Of a DNA stretch of 21,039 bases, positions 7,784 through 14,803 are shown one piece after another. Below the pieces are notes generated by a model. The model made no database searches and was not told the origin of the DNA. It saw nothing but the letters and a program-made list of their open reading frames with translations. This DNA is from an uncultured Lachnospiraceae bacterium (GTDB lineage: Bacteria > Bacillota > Clostridia > Lachnospirales > Lachnospiraceae): positions 1 through 21,039 of the forward strand of contig CAJUIP010000048.1 in assembly GCA_910586315.1 (NCBI GenBank), in the 5' to 3' direction. The position numbers and the translations under genes are program-made. The number at the start of each line of letters is the position of its first letter. Position 1 is the first letter of the stretch.

Positions 7784-8875
7784 ATGGGGAATCAAGCAAA
7801 TCAGAAAATACTTCAGATGATCGCAGATTTTTCCAACGCAAAAGGACCGTCCGGTTTTGAAGATGAGACGGTCCTTGCTGCCAGAAAGCATATTGGCAGC
7901 GGCTTTGACGTGGAAGAAGACTGCCTGAGAAATTTTTATATGTACCGGAAAAATAACACCGGGAACAAGCCTGTGTTCATGCTGGACGCGCACAGCGACG
8001 AAGTGGGCTTCATGGTCCATTCCATCCGCCCCAACGGAACGCTTCGTTTTGTTGCCCTGGGCGGCTGGAATGTCGGCTCCTTAGCCTCCTCCAAAGTCCT
8101 GGTCCGCAATGCGGAGGGCAACTGGCTTCCCGGCATTATCGCCGCCAAGCCGGTTCACTTTATGAGCGCTTCTGAAAAATCCTCCCTGGGCGCCGCCGAT
8201 ATTTCTGCCCTTTCCATTGACATTGGGGCAGTGGACGCCCGGGACGCGGAGGAAAACTTTAAAATCCGCATTGGCGAACCTGTGGCCCCTGATGTGACCA
8301 TGGAATACGATGAACAGCATGATCTTATGTTCGGAAAGGCTTTCGACTGCCGGATTGGCTGCGCCGCCCTCATTGAGACTCTTCACCGTCTTCAGGATGA
8401 AAATCTGGATGTGGATCTGGTGGGAGTTCTCTCTTCTCAGGAAGAAATCGGAGAACGCGGAATCCATGTGGCTGTAAATCGTGTAAAACCGCAGATTGCC
8501 ATCTGCTTTGAAGGCTGCCCTGCGGATGATACCTTTACAGAACCCTATGCGGTTCAGACAGCCTTTAAAAAAGGTCCCATGCTCCGCTATATGGATAAAT
8601 CCATCGTCTGCAGCCCAAGGTACCAGCGTTATTCCCTGGACCTGGCTAAGACCTTACATATTCCGGCCCAGGCATCCGTACGGGAGGGCGGCGGCAACAA
8701 CGGCGCTATCATTCACACCTCCCTGGATGGAATTCCAACGATTGTCATTGGAGTTCCGGTCCGTTACATCCATTCAGTTCACGGAATCGCCTCTTACTAT
8801 GATTTCGAGGCTACCGTCCGTCTGGCTGTGGAAATTGTAAAATCCATGAATGAAGGTATTATCAAAGGTTTTTAA
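7784..8875 (+). CDS. M42 family metallopeptidase (glutamyl aminopeptidase/endoglucanase-like)
   Basis: A 363-residue dinuclear-metal aminopeptidase, usually a tetrahedral cytosolic dodecamer that trims peptides. Visible family landmarks are AHSDEVGF (H70, D72), AFDCRIGCA (bridging D188), SSQEEIGERG (catalytic E220 and ligand E221), the acidic ligand in CFEGCP (E243), and the final His in RYIHSVHG. Length is standard. The start at 7784 has AAAAGG 10-12 nt upstream and lies 23 bp after rubredoxin, so it is co-transcribed with redox genes. The link may be turnover of damaged peptides, which is inference. Confidence 0.9.
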   Translation: MGNQANQKILQMIADFSNAKGPSGFEDETVLAARKHIGSGFDVEEDCLRNFYMYRKNNTGNKPVFMLDAHSDEVGFMVHSIRPNGTLRFVALGGWNVGSLASSKVLVRNAEGNWLPGIIAAKPVHFMSASEKSSLGAADISALSIDIGAVDARDAEENFKIRIGEPVAPDVTMEYDEQHDLMFGKAFDCRIGCAALIETLHRLQDENLDVDLVGVLSSQEEIGERGIHVAVNRVKPQIAICFEGCPADDTFTEPYAVQTAFKKGPMLRYMDKSIVCSPRYQRYSLDLAKTLHIPAQASVREGGGNNGAIIHTSLDGIPTIVIGVPVRYIHSVHGIASYYDFEATVRLAVEIVKSMNEGIIKGF

Positions 8876-8893
8876 TTCAAGGGAGGGGGTTTT

Positions 8894-9400
8894 ATGAAAC
8901 ATTCCATCGTATTCAGCAGTATGACGGGAAATACAGCCGCCCTTGCAGACCGGTTACATACTCTGCTTCCGGAAGAATCCTGCGTTTATTTCGGAGAAAC
9001 ATCCAGAGAAGCCCTGGACGCAGATGCAGATGTGGTTTTCGTCGGCTTCTGGACCGACAAAGGAAGCTGTGACTCCAAAACCCGTGTATTTCTAAAAAAG
9101 CTTAACGACAAAACCGTCGTTCTTTTTGGAACCGCCGGTTTAGGCTCTGACCCCGAATATTTTAAAGAAATCTTAAAGACAGCGGCGGCGGACGTTCCGG
9201 TCAGCAACACTGTGATTCCGGGCTTTATGTGTCAGGGAAGAATGGCGCCGGAGGCCAAAGCGAAATTTGAGGCTCATCTGACCGCAAATCCTGAGGATGC
9301 TGCTTCAAAAAAGCTGCTGGCAGAGTATGATATCGCCGCCTGTCACCCCAACGAAGAGGATTTCAAGGCTCTGGACGCCTGGAGCCAGGCGTTTATTTAA
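8894..9400 (+). CDS. Flavodoxin-family protein (BilS-like)
   Basis: A 168-residue flavodoxin fold. The FMN phosphate-binding loop SSMTGNTAALAD is at residues 8-19. VVFVGFWTDKGSCDSKTRVF supplies the second strand-loop, and VVLFGTAGLGSDPEYF the third. The C-terminal extension (about residues 105-168) with FMCQGRMAPEAK and NPEDAASKKLL resembles the short flavodoxin-like proteins annotated as BilS, partner of the bilirubin reductase BilR. That resemblance is from memory, and no bilR is in this window. GGGAGGGGG lies just before the ATG, 18 bp after the M42 gene. It is probably an electron carrier of the operon; its partner is unknown. Confidence 0.8.
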   Translation: MKHSIVFSSMTGNTAALADRLHTLLPEESCVYFGETSREALDADADVVFVGFWTDKGSCDSKTRVFLKKLNDKTVVLFGTAGLGSDPEYFKEILKTAAADVPVSNTVIPGFMCQGRMAPEAKAKFEAHLTANPEDAASKKLLAEYDIAACHPNEEDFKALDAWSQAFI

Positions 9401-9430
9401 ATCAGGCAGGGGGCCTTTCCTGTAAGGCAT

Positions 9431-9536
9431 AAAGAGGATGTTGCGAAATGGAAAAGTTCATCAAAATATAGAATACTATTCTCTAACAGAAGCCTATATC
9501 TTGTATGAAAAACTCATTTTGCGACATCCCCTTTTT
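9431..9536. repeat. 106-bp imperfect inverted repeat
   Basis: The left arm (9431-9471) starts AAAGAGGATGTTGCGAAATG and the right arm (9493-9536) reads as its near-complement, CATTTTGCGACATCCCCTTT. Inner arms also pair (AGTTCAT...AAATATAG against CTATATC..TATGAAAAACT), leaving a loop of about 20 nt. It lies between the convergent flavodoxin and transporter genes. On the + strand the right arm ends in CTTTTT, so it could terminate transcription. The size and layout also fit a dispersed MITE-like intergenic element. Confidence 0.7.
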
Positions 9537-9596
9537 ATTGCAGGTCTCGGCAAGCGGCATCTTTCTTTCCACCGCACCACGATCTCCGTGAAGCAT

Positions 9597-10871
9597 TTAT
9601 TTTACTAGCTGCACCAAAATGCCTCCCAGCGTCAACATAAGGGCCCCACAGGATCTTGTGACGATCTGTGCAAAAGGAAGCAGCTCCATGCGGTGGGCAC
9701 TGCTTAACACAGCGACGTTCCCTGAGCCGCCCATGTTGGTGGTGCACATTCCGGCGGCAATGGCGGATTCCAGAGGATAAAATCCCACAAGCTTTCCAAG
9801 CAGGGCCGCTGTCAGGGTGATGACTGCAACAACAGCCACCACGGCCGCCAGATAAAGCAATGTCATGGTCTTCAAAATCGTATTCAAATCAATCAATGTA
9901 AATCCTATTCCGGTAAGGGCTGCGGCCGTCCAGCTATGGATGGCAAACTGTCCCCATTCTCTGGCCGCATCCTCCAGTTCCTCGGACATAACCCCTGTAC
10001 CTTTAACCGCCACCACGGCAATTATCATCCAGGCATACGTGGGAATGACAGTCACATAGCGATGCAGAAGTGCCCCCAGCTGGTAGAAGGCAAAAGCGAT
10101 GATCATACCCGTACAAAGAAGAGAAAAGGAAGGCTTCATGGGGGGTGTCTTTTTCACCGGCTTTCCGTCATTCACCAACACCCCGTTTCCTGTAAGCTTT
10201 GGATGCTTTTGTCCAAAGTTATTCAAAAGGCCGCCAAACACAATGGCCACACAATTTCCAAGCACCGTGGCAGGCGCCATTTTCGTAAGAACCGCCGAAG
10301 CATCTACCTGAAGAGCCTGGGAATATATGTCGGATAAGGGCACCGTTCCCGCCGTCATGCCGCCGCTTGTCATGGGAATCCCCAGATAAAGGATTCCGTT
10401 AAAGAAACCATCTCCCAGAAGAATTCCAAAAAGTCCGGAAGTAAGAATTCCCAAAAGAAGAGAAATCATGGCCACCGGGAGCAGCTTCACTGTGGCTCTG
10501 AGAAGAAGGTTTCTGTCAATATTGAAAAGGCTTCCTGTGATCAGGGCCGCAATATAAAATATCAGAAACCCGCTGTCATTGACAAAGTAGTCCATAGTCT
10601 CAAAAGTCTGTTCCGGAATCAGCCCCAGCGCCTGTATCAGGGCTGCCCCAAGAATACAGATCACGGAGCCGCCCAGATACGTTTTCACCACAGGAATCGT
10701 ATTCCCTATGGTATTCAGTCCTTCCCCAATCACCATCAGCACCAGAAACGCGGGCACCAGGCTTTTGGGAACACACCCTGTATACATGCAGACTACTGTC
10801 ATCAGAAAAACAATTCCATACAGATACAGGGGAAGCCCCAGTATTTTTATGTCACACTTCTTCTCCATCAT
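9597..10871 (-). CDS. 2-hydroxycarboxylate transporter family protein (CitS/MaeN/CimH-type)
   Basis: A 424-residue integral membrane protein with about 11-12 hydrophobic segments. It matches the 2HCT (CCS) family, which imports citrate or malate with Na+ or H+, or exchanges them. Family-like features are the N-terminal KILGLPLYLYGIVFL, an internal GGMTAGTVPLS segment, and a second GG-type loop CTTNMGGSGNVAVLS near residues 380-395. These correspond to the two re-entrant GGxG loops that form the translocation site. GGAGG precedes the ATG by 5 nt. No citrate lyase or malic enzyme is adjacent, so the substrate is not resolved. It is monocistronic and convergent with the flavodoxin operon. Confidence 0.88.
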   Translation of the reverse strand: MMEKKCDIKILGLPLYLYGIVFLMTVVCMYTGCVPKSLVPAFLVLMVIGEGLNTIGNTIPVVKTYLGGSVICILGAALIQALGLIPEQTFETMDYFVNDSGFLIFYIAALITGSLFNIDRNLLLRATVKLLPVAMISLLLGILTSGLFGILLGDGFFNGILYLGIPMTSGGMTAGTVPLSDIYSQALQVDASAVLTKMAPATVLGNCVAIVFGGLLNNFGQKHPKLTGNGVLVNDGKPVKKTPPMKPSFSLLCTGMIIAFAFYQLGALLHRYVTVIPTYAWMIIAVVAVKGTGVMSEELEDAAREWGQFAIHSWTAAALTGIGFTLIDLNTILKTMTLLYLAAVVAVVAVITLTAALLGKLVGFYPLESAIAAGMCTTNMGGSGNVAVLSSAHRMELLPFAQIVTRSCGALMLTLGGILVQLVK

Positions 10872-10883
10872 TCATTCCTCCAG

Positions 10884-11049
10884 CTAGTGTACTGTCTACA
10901 TTATATTCAGCCAAACCTCCTTGTCTACTCGCCCATCTGCTGCGTTGGATTTTCTAGCCGTAGCCACCGCTACGCCGTCAAAAATCCGCCTTGCAGATGA
11001 ACGACTATCCTGCGGAGTTTAGCCAGATATAATGTAGTCAGTGCACTAG
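10884..11049. repeat. 166-bp palindromic (MITE-like) element
   Basis: The outer arms CTAGTGTACTGTCTACATTA and its near-complement ending TAATGTAGTCAGTGCACTAG pair, and complementarity continues through CATCTGC/GCAGATG to a central core GTAGC.ACCGCTAC at 10958-10976. The whole element can fold as one long hairpin. It contains no ORF worth calling. It lies between the transporter and greA-type genes, both minus strand, inside the upstream region of the transporter. Its centre resembles that of the element at 11739-11848. Confidence 0.75.
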
Positions 11050-11107
11050 TACCAGGTATTCTCACTTTAAAGGCAGTAAATTCAAGGTCCCCTCTGAGCC
11101 AATATCT

Positions 11108-11611
11108 TTAAAAGCTCCTTAAGGCATCACTTCCATCATCTGTTGTCTTTTCTATATGCTTTATGACTACATCATAGCCCGCCTTATCACTTACCTGTAC
11201 ATGAACCCGGTCCCCCACTTTGTGTCCTAAAAGAGCTTTCCCCAGGGGGGATTCGGAGCTTATAAGGTTCTTTAAGGAATTTCCCCGGACTGTGGTTACG
11301 ATTTTGTATGTTTCTGTCTCATCATCCTCCTCAAAATACACATCTACCGTATTATACAGGCCGATTTCGTCTTCCCTTGACTCATCAGAAACCACCTTTG
11401 CAGTCTTTATCATCCTCTCCAGATACCTGATGCGGCTTTCATTCTTATTTTTGTCCTTTTTCGCCGCGTAATATTCAAAATTCTCACTGAGATCCCCCTG
11501 GGCTCTGGCTTCCTTTACGGCCTCTATGGCCTCCTTGCGGACCACCAGCTTTCTGTACTCGATCTCCTCTTCCATTTTCTTTATGTCATTCTTCGTAAGC
11601 TCGTTATACAT
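11108..11611 (-). CDS. Transcription elongation factor GreA/GreB family
   Basis: A 167-residue factor that rescues backtracked RNA polymerase by stimulating transcript cleavage. The N-terminal coiled-coil (about 1-80) has the acidic tip GDLSENFEYYAAKK with D40 and E43 in the catalytic positions. The C-terminal FKBP-like domain (about 85-155) includes NTVDVYFEEDD, SSESPLGKALLGHKVGD and VQVSDKAGYDVVIKHIEK. Length is slightly over the usual 158, through an 8-10 residue polar C-terminal tail. It reads like a GreA-type paralogue; whether it is the main greA of the genome is unknown. GGGAGG precedes the ATG, and a promoter lies at 11640-11668. Confidence 0.88.
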   Translation of the reverse strand: MYNELTKNDIKKMEEEIEYRKLVVRKEAIEAVKEARAQGDLSENFEYYAAKKDKNKNESRIRYLERMIKTAKVVSDESREDEIGLYNTVDVYFEEDDETETYKIVTTVRGNSLKNLISSESPLGKALLGHKVGDRVHVQVSDKAGYDVVIKHIEKTTDDGSDALRSF

Positions 11612-11639
11612 GTCATACCTCCCGTTTCCTTATTTCCTT

Positions 11640-11668
11640 ATCTTAATACGAAAAGTGCAGAAAATCAA
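11640..11668 (-). promoter_or_regulatory. Promoter of greA-type gene
   Basis: On the minus strand TTGATT (11668-11663), a 17-bp spacer and TAAGAT (11645-11640), about 30 bp before the start codon at 11611. Confidence 0.5.
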
Positions 11669-11690
11669 CCCGACAATTTCGCTGTCCGGA

Positions 11691-11901
11691 GTGTGTTTAA
11701 AAATTGCTTTCTAGAGCGTGTCTGAAAATTGCTTTCCGCCAGATGTGCGTCACAGTTTGTGGGAAATTAGGTCCGAATGAGGGAGGCGTAGTGGGCTACG
11801 TTGACCGAATGAGGGCCAAATTTCCTGCAAAGTGGGGCGTGCAGATGATGGGAATGACTGAATGGAGGCCAAATTTCCCGCATAGTGGGACGTGCAGACG
11901 A
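11691..11901. repeat. Compound intergenic repeat: short tandem plus three-copy inverted/direct unit
   Basis: Two 21-bp copies ending AAAATTGCTTTC lie at 11691-11711 and 11716-11736 (3 mismatches). Next, a unit of about 35 bp occurs once inverted (11739-11773, CCAGATGTGCGTCAC...) and twice direct (11814-11848 and 11867-11901, GGCCAAATTTCC.GCA...), the direct copies spaced 53 bp. The inverted copy and first direct copy form a palindrome centred on the core GGCGTAGTGGGCTACG (11785-11800). Open frames here are by-products of the repeats. The array occupies almost the whole gap upstream of the ferredoxin operon. Confidence 0.7.
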
Positions 11902-11943
11902 TGTGACTTCATCACAGAACAATTCCTTTTTTTCCTGTAAAAT
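11902..11943 (+). promoter_or_regulatory. Candidate Crp/Fnr operator and activator-type promoter of ferredoxin operon
   Basis: TGTGA-CTTCA-TCACA at 11902-11916 is an inverted repeat of the Crp type, but with a 5-nt spacer in place of the usual 6. A TAAAAT -10 lies at 11938-11943, 17 bp after a poor -35 (CAGAAC). With transcription starting near 11950, the operator centre falls at about -41, the class II activator position. The gene for a Crp/Fnr regulator lies at the end of the operon it would control. Binding is inference. Confidence 0.5.
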
Positions 11944-11973
11944 ACTCTGTAAGAAAAACAAAAGGAGATTACC

Positions 11974-12171
11974 ATGACAAAAAGAAAAGCTGTAATCAGC
12001 ATTCAGGAATGCGTCGCCTGCGGATGCTGTATGAAAATTTGCCCGCGAAACGCAATTACCATCCCCAACGGCATCCATGCGCTCATCAACAGAGAATTAT
12101 GCGTCGGATGCGGAAAATGCGTAAAAGAATGCCCGGCAGGCATTCTCTCACTGGAGGTGACAGAAAAATGA
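11974..12171 (+). CDS. 2[4Fe-4S] ferredoxin
   Basis: A 65-residue bacterial-type ferredoxin with two complete clusters: C13-x2-C16-x2-C19-x3-C23-P and C43-x2-C46-x2-C49-x3-C53-P. An extra Cys at 18 lies inside the first motif (CVACGCCMKICP), unusual but not unique. A low-potential electron carrier in the cytosol. AAAGGAG lies 7-8 nt before the ATG. Its stop overlaps the next start (ATGA, 12168-12171), so it is translationally coupled to the membrane protein and probably passes electrons to it. Confidence 0.92.
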   Translation: MTKRKAVISIQECVACGCCMKICPRNAITIPNGIHALINRELCVGCGKCVKECPAGILSLEVTEK

Positions 12172-12752
12172 AAAAGAAATGGTATGATTACCTTTGGATT
12201 GTCTCTCTTACCTATCTGATTCTTGGATTTTTTAATATCCTTTTTGCGTGGCTTGGACTCTTCTGCTTTTTTATTCCGATTTTCATAGCCGCTGTAAAGG
12301 GCAATAAAGCCTACTGCAACAAATACTGTGGCCGGGGACAGCTGCTTTCCCTGGTCGGCGGCCGGTTCGGACTGTCCAGAAAGAAGGATATGCCAAAATG
12401 GATGAAGTCAAAGTATTTCCGATATGGGTTTTTAATCTTCTTTTTTATCATGTTTTTCCTTATGCTGTGGAACACCTGGTTGGTATTCTCCGGTGTAAAA
12501 AGCCTTGGCACTGCCGTAACATTGCTATGGACATTCAAGCTTCCGTGGCACTGGGCCTATCACGGCACCCTGTTCTCTGACGGCGTGGCGCAGTTTGCTT
12601 TCGGCTTTTACAGTGTAATGCTTACCTCCACTATATTGGGATTCCTTACCATGATTTTATTCAAACCCCGGTCCTGGTGCGTGTACTGCCCCATGGGAAC
12701 AATGACACAGCTTATATGCCAAGCAAAGAATGCGGCCACATCACAAAAATAA
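12168..12752 (+). CDS. Polyferredoxin-like membrane protein (NapH/NosR-type 4Fe-4S)
   Basis: A 194-residue membrane protein with about four hydrophobic segments (about residues 10-44, 86-108, 113-125, 140-165). It has two short cysteine motifs near the membrane face, C50-x3-C54-GRGQLL and C171-x2-C174-PMGTMTQ. These correspond to the CxxxCPxGQ signatures of NapH/NosR/CcoG-type quinol- or ferredoxin-linked membrane proteins, but the C-terminal classical ferredoxin domain of those families is absent. The separate ferredoxin encoded just upstream with an ATGA overlap may supply it. The start at 12168 is in phase with a longer frame from 12009, but only this ATG is coupled to the ferredoxin stop and begins a plausible protein. 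Role: electron transfer across or at the membrane (inferred). Confidence 0.75.
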   Translation: MKKKWYDYLWIVSLTYLILGFFNILFAWLGLFCFFIPIFIAAVKGNKAYCNKYCGRGQLLSLVGGRFGLSRKKDMPKWMKSKYFRYGFLIFFFIMFFLMLWNTWLVFSGVKSLGTAVTLLWTFKLPWHWAYHGTLFSDGVAQFAFGFYSVMLTSTILGFLTMILFKPRSWCVYCPMGTMTQLICQAKNAATSQK

Positions 12753-12805
12753 TAGGCAGAACATGATACTCTGCCGTCAAACAAGAGGAAAGGAAGGTAT
12801 TAATT

Positions 12806-13114
12806 ATGTCCGTACTTATTGTAAACAAAGATAACTTTAGCTCTGTCACAGCCAGCGCAAAACCTGTTCTTTTGGATTTTTACGCTGACTGGTGCGGCCC
12901 CTGCCGCATGGTATCCCCTATTGTAGAAAAAATTGCAGAGGAAAATCCGCAATACCTGATCGGCAAGGTCAATGTAGACCAGGAGCCGGATCTGGCACAG
13001 AAATTTGGAGTCTTGAGCATTCCTACGCTGGTGGTGATTAAAAACGGGAACGTTGTGAGACAGCTGACAGGCGCAAGGCCAAAAGCAGATATTCTTGCCA
13101 TGTTAAAAGGTTAA
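12806..13114 (+). CDS. Thioredoxin
   Basis: A 102-residue thioredoxin with the canonical active site W29-C30-G31-P32-C33 and the cis-proline P73 in LSIPT. FYADWCGPC, VNVDQEPDLAQKFGV and the terminal AML helix are standard. It is a cytosolic dithiol reductant. It lies 53 bp after the membrane protein gene, with AGGAAAGGAAGG before the ATG. No thioredoxin reductase is adjacent, so the electron source could be a distant TrxB or ferredoxin-dependent. Its 3' end overlaps the convergent Crp/Fnr gene by 12 bp. Confidence 0.95.
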   Translation: MSVLIVNKDNFSSVTASAKPVLLDFYADWCGPCRMVSPIVEKIAEENPQYLIGKVNVDQEPDLAQKFGVLSIPTLVVIKNGNVVRQLTGARPKADILAMLKG

Positions 13115-13777
13115 TTCCCGGAGACGCTTCTTGTCAAGGATGGTAACGCCTCCCCTGGAAACCTCCACGATTCCTTCGCCGGCAAAATATTTTAACATCC
13201 TGGATACAACCTCACGGGCAGAACCCATATACCGGGCAATCTGCCCGTGTGTCAAAGAAACCGTATCGGAACCGATCCTGGCCGATTCATCGGAAAGAAA
13301 AATAGCCAGTCTCTTATCCATGCTCATAAACAAAATCTGCTGCATCACCCACATCACGTCCGAAAAGCGGCTGACCGCCGTTTCCAGCGCAAAGATCCGG
13401 ATATCCGGATTCCGTTCTGATACAGCTGCAAAAGCAGGTCCGCTGACCACGCAGCACTCGCTGTTCTCTTCTGCGTCTACAAACACATCAAATGTGACAG
13501 CGGACAGTACACAGGAAGCAGACAGCATGCATAAATCCCCTTTGTGCAGACGGTAAAGCGTGATGTCTTTTCCCTCATCCGACATTATGGAAAGCCTCAG
13601 GCATCCGGAGCGGACAAGAATCACACCGGAACATTCCTCGCCGTTGTGGATATTTTTTCCTTTTGGATACGTAATCATATGAGAGTTCTGGCAGATATAC
13701 TCCCTGTCCGCGTCCGATATTTTCCTCCAAAAAGGGAAGATTTCTTCATAAATACCTTCAAATATGTTATTCTGCAT
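13103..13777 (-). CDS. Crp/Fnr family transcriptional regulator
   Basis: A 224-residue regulator: an N-terminal cyclic-nucleotide-binding-like beta-roll (about 15-125, with the turn GVILVRSGCLRLSI), a long dimerisation helix (about 128-165), and a winged HTH with recognition region THGQIARYMGSAREVVSRML (about 176-195). Arg in SAREVVSR is typical of Fnr-like DNA readout. There are seven Cys (29, 49, 59, 83, 89, 108, 109), none arranged as the N-terminal Fnr cluster, so a thiol or other redox signal is possible but unproven. It is convergent with and overlaps the thioredoxin gene, and a Crp-type palindrome precedes the ferredoxin operon. Autoregulation is not evident. Confidence 0.88.
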   Translation of the reverse strand: MQNNIFEGIYEEIFPFWRKISDADREYICQNSHMITYPKGKNIHNGEECSGVILVRSGCLRLSIMSDEGKDITLYRLHKGDLCMLSASCVLSAVTFDVFVDAEENSECCVVSGPAFAAVSERNPDIRIFALETAVSRFSDVMWVMQQILFMSMDKRLAIFLSDESARIGSDTVSLTHGQIARYMGSAREVVSRMLKYFAGEGIVEVSRGGVTILDKKRLRELTF

Positions 13778-13904
13778 TCCCTGTCCCTCTCTCTTGCTGC
13801 AATATATTTATAATTCACTGAAACCATTCAGCCCTGTGAAATTTTAGAGCAAAAAACACATTGAAAGCAGGTGCCCGGCCGCCAAAAAATATTCTGCAAT
13901 GACT

Positions 13905-14702
13905 TTAAGGCTTTCTTGCAAGCTGCAAGTCTATGGTATCATATACGGTATACCATCCGCCATGTTTATTTATTGCTTCCTCAATTTCTGAAAAAAATTT
14001 CATCCGTATCTTTTCTTCCATAGCGATATGATCTGAATATGTCCCCAACAGCTCAACATATTCCTCAGCAGAAAATGTTCTTGTTCTATAAAACACAGCA
14101 CATTTAATATCTGTAAAACCATATTTCCCGGCAATCTGAGCTGTCTGCACCGCCTGTTCTTCACAATATTCTTTTTCGGGTCTGGCGTCTTTGCCATAGT
14201 ATTTATAATAATACATAGAATATAATTTTTGGATTTCTTCTGAAAGAGCCGGGTTTCCCTTATCGTGATATGGATGATTGGCAAAGCGCGCGAAAACACC
14301 CCCGCTTTTCAGCATGGCATAAACTTTTGGATATCCAATATCCTCTGGTATCCAGTGAAATGCGGAAGCAGAATATACCATATCATATTGAGAATCAGCG
14401 AAAGAGACATTTTCGAACTTTCCCGTTATTACAGAGAATTTTTTAAACTTTTCAAACTTTTTCGAGCATAATTCCGAAAAATTCTCCCCATATTCAACCG
14501 CTGTTAAAGTACAACCCTTTTCTAAAAATGGCAATGTTGCCTGTCCGCCTCCAATCCCAACCTCAATAACAGCAGACGAGCCGTTAATGCTGATATAATT
14601 AAAAAGGTTCTTATATAGATCATCTGTATATCCTGGGCGAAATTTTTCATATCTGGCTGAAACTGTATCAAAGGTCCATTCTAATCCTTCTGTTACCGGC
14701 AT
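13905..14702 (-). CDS. Class I SAM-dependent methyltransferase (UbiE/Trm9-like)
   Basis: A 265-residue methyltransferase with motif I EVGIGGGQATLPFLEKG at about residues 47-63, an acidic residue after the second strand (TAVEYGENF), and a motif near YDMVYSASAFHWIPED. The C-terminal third (TFSAEEYVELLGTYSDH) is the usual cap. Small-molecule or tRNA targets are both possible. I placed the start at 14702, where GGGAGG sits 5-6 nt upstream and the family N terminus (TFDTVSARYEKFRPGY) begins. The frame stays open 37 codons further up to 14813, but that extension overlaps the preceding gene and has no homology-like sequence. A+T-richer than the housekeeping genes. Confidence 0.85.
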   Translation of the reverse strand: MPVTEGLEWTFDTVSARYEKFRPGYTDDLYKNLFNYISINGSSAVIEVGIGGGQATLPFLEKGCTLTAVEYGENFSELCSKKFEKFKKFSVITGKFENVSFADSQYDMVYSASAFHWIPEDIGYPKVYAMLKSGGVFARFANHPYHDKGNPALSEEIQKLYSMYYYKYYGKDARPEKEYCEEQAVQTAQIAGKYGFTDIKCAVFYRTRTFSAEEYVELLGTYSDHIAMEEKIRMKFFSEIEEAINKHGGWYTVYDTIDLQLARKP

Positions 14703-14803
14703 AATATCCTCCCGCGAATTCCAATCATCGTTTCTATTTCCTCCCCGGCCGCAGGTTTGGATTTTTCTTTCCTGGCCATCTGCATAAAAGATGGCCAATA
14801 TTC

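Noticed and set aside
9535..9747. 70-codon minus-strand frame at the transporter 3' end
   Set aside because: It overlaps the C-terminal coding region of the 2HCT transporter in another frame and begins without ribosome-binding site.
11691..11901. CRISPR array
   Set aside because: There are only two to three diverged repeats, one inverted, with no uniform spacers and no cas genes.
11704..11940. 78-codon frame on the plus strand and two overlapping minus-strand frames
   Set aside because: They lie entirely within the repeat array at 11691-11901; their length comes from repeated units, with no ribosome-binding site or protein-like composition.
12009..12167. Upstream extension of the polyferredoxin-like membrane protein
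   Set aside because: The extra 53 codons overlap the ferredoxin gene out of frame and are Arg/His-rich; the ATG at 12168 is coupled to the ferredoxin stop.
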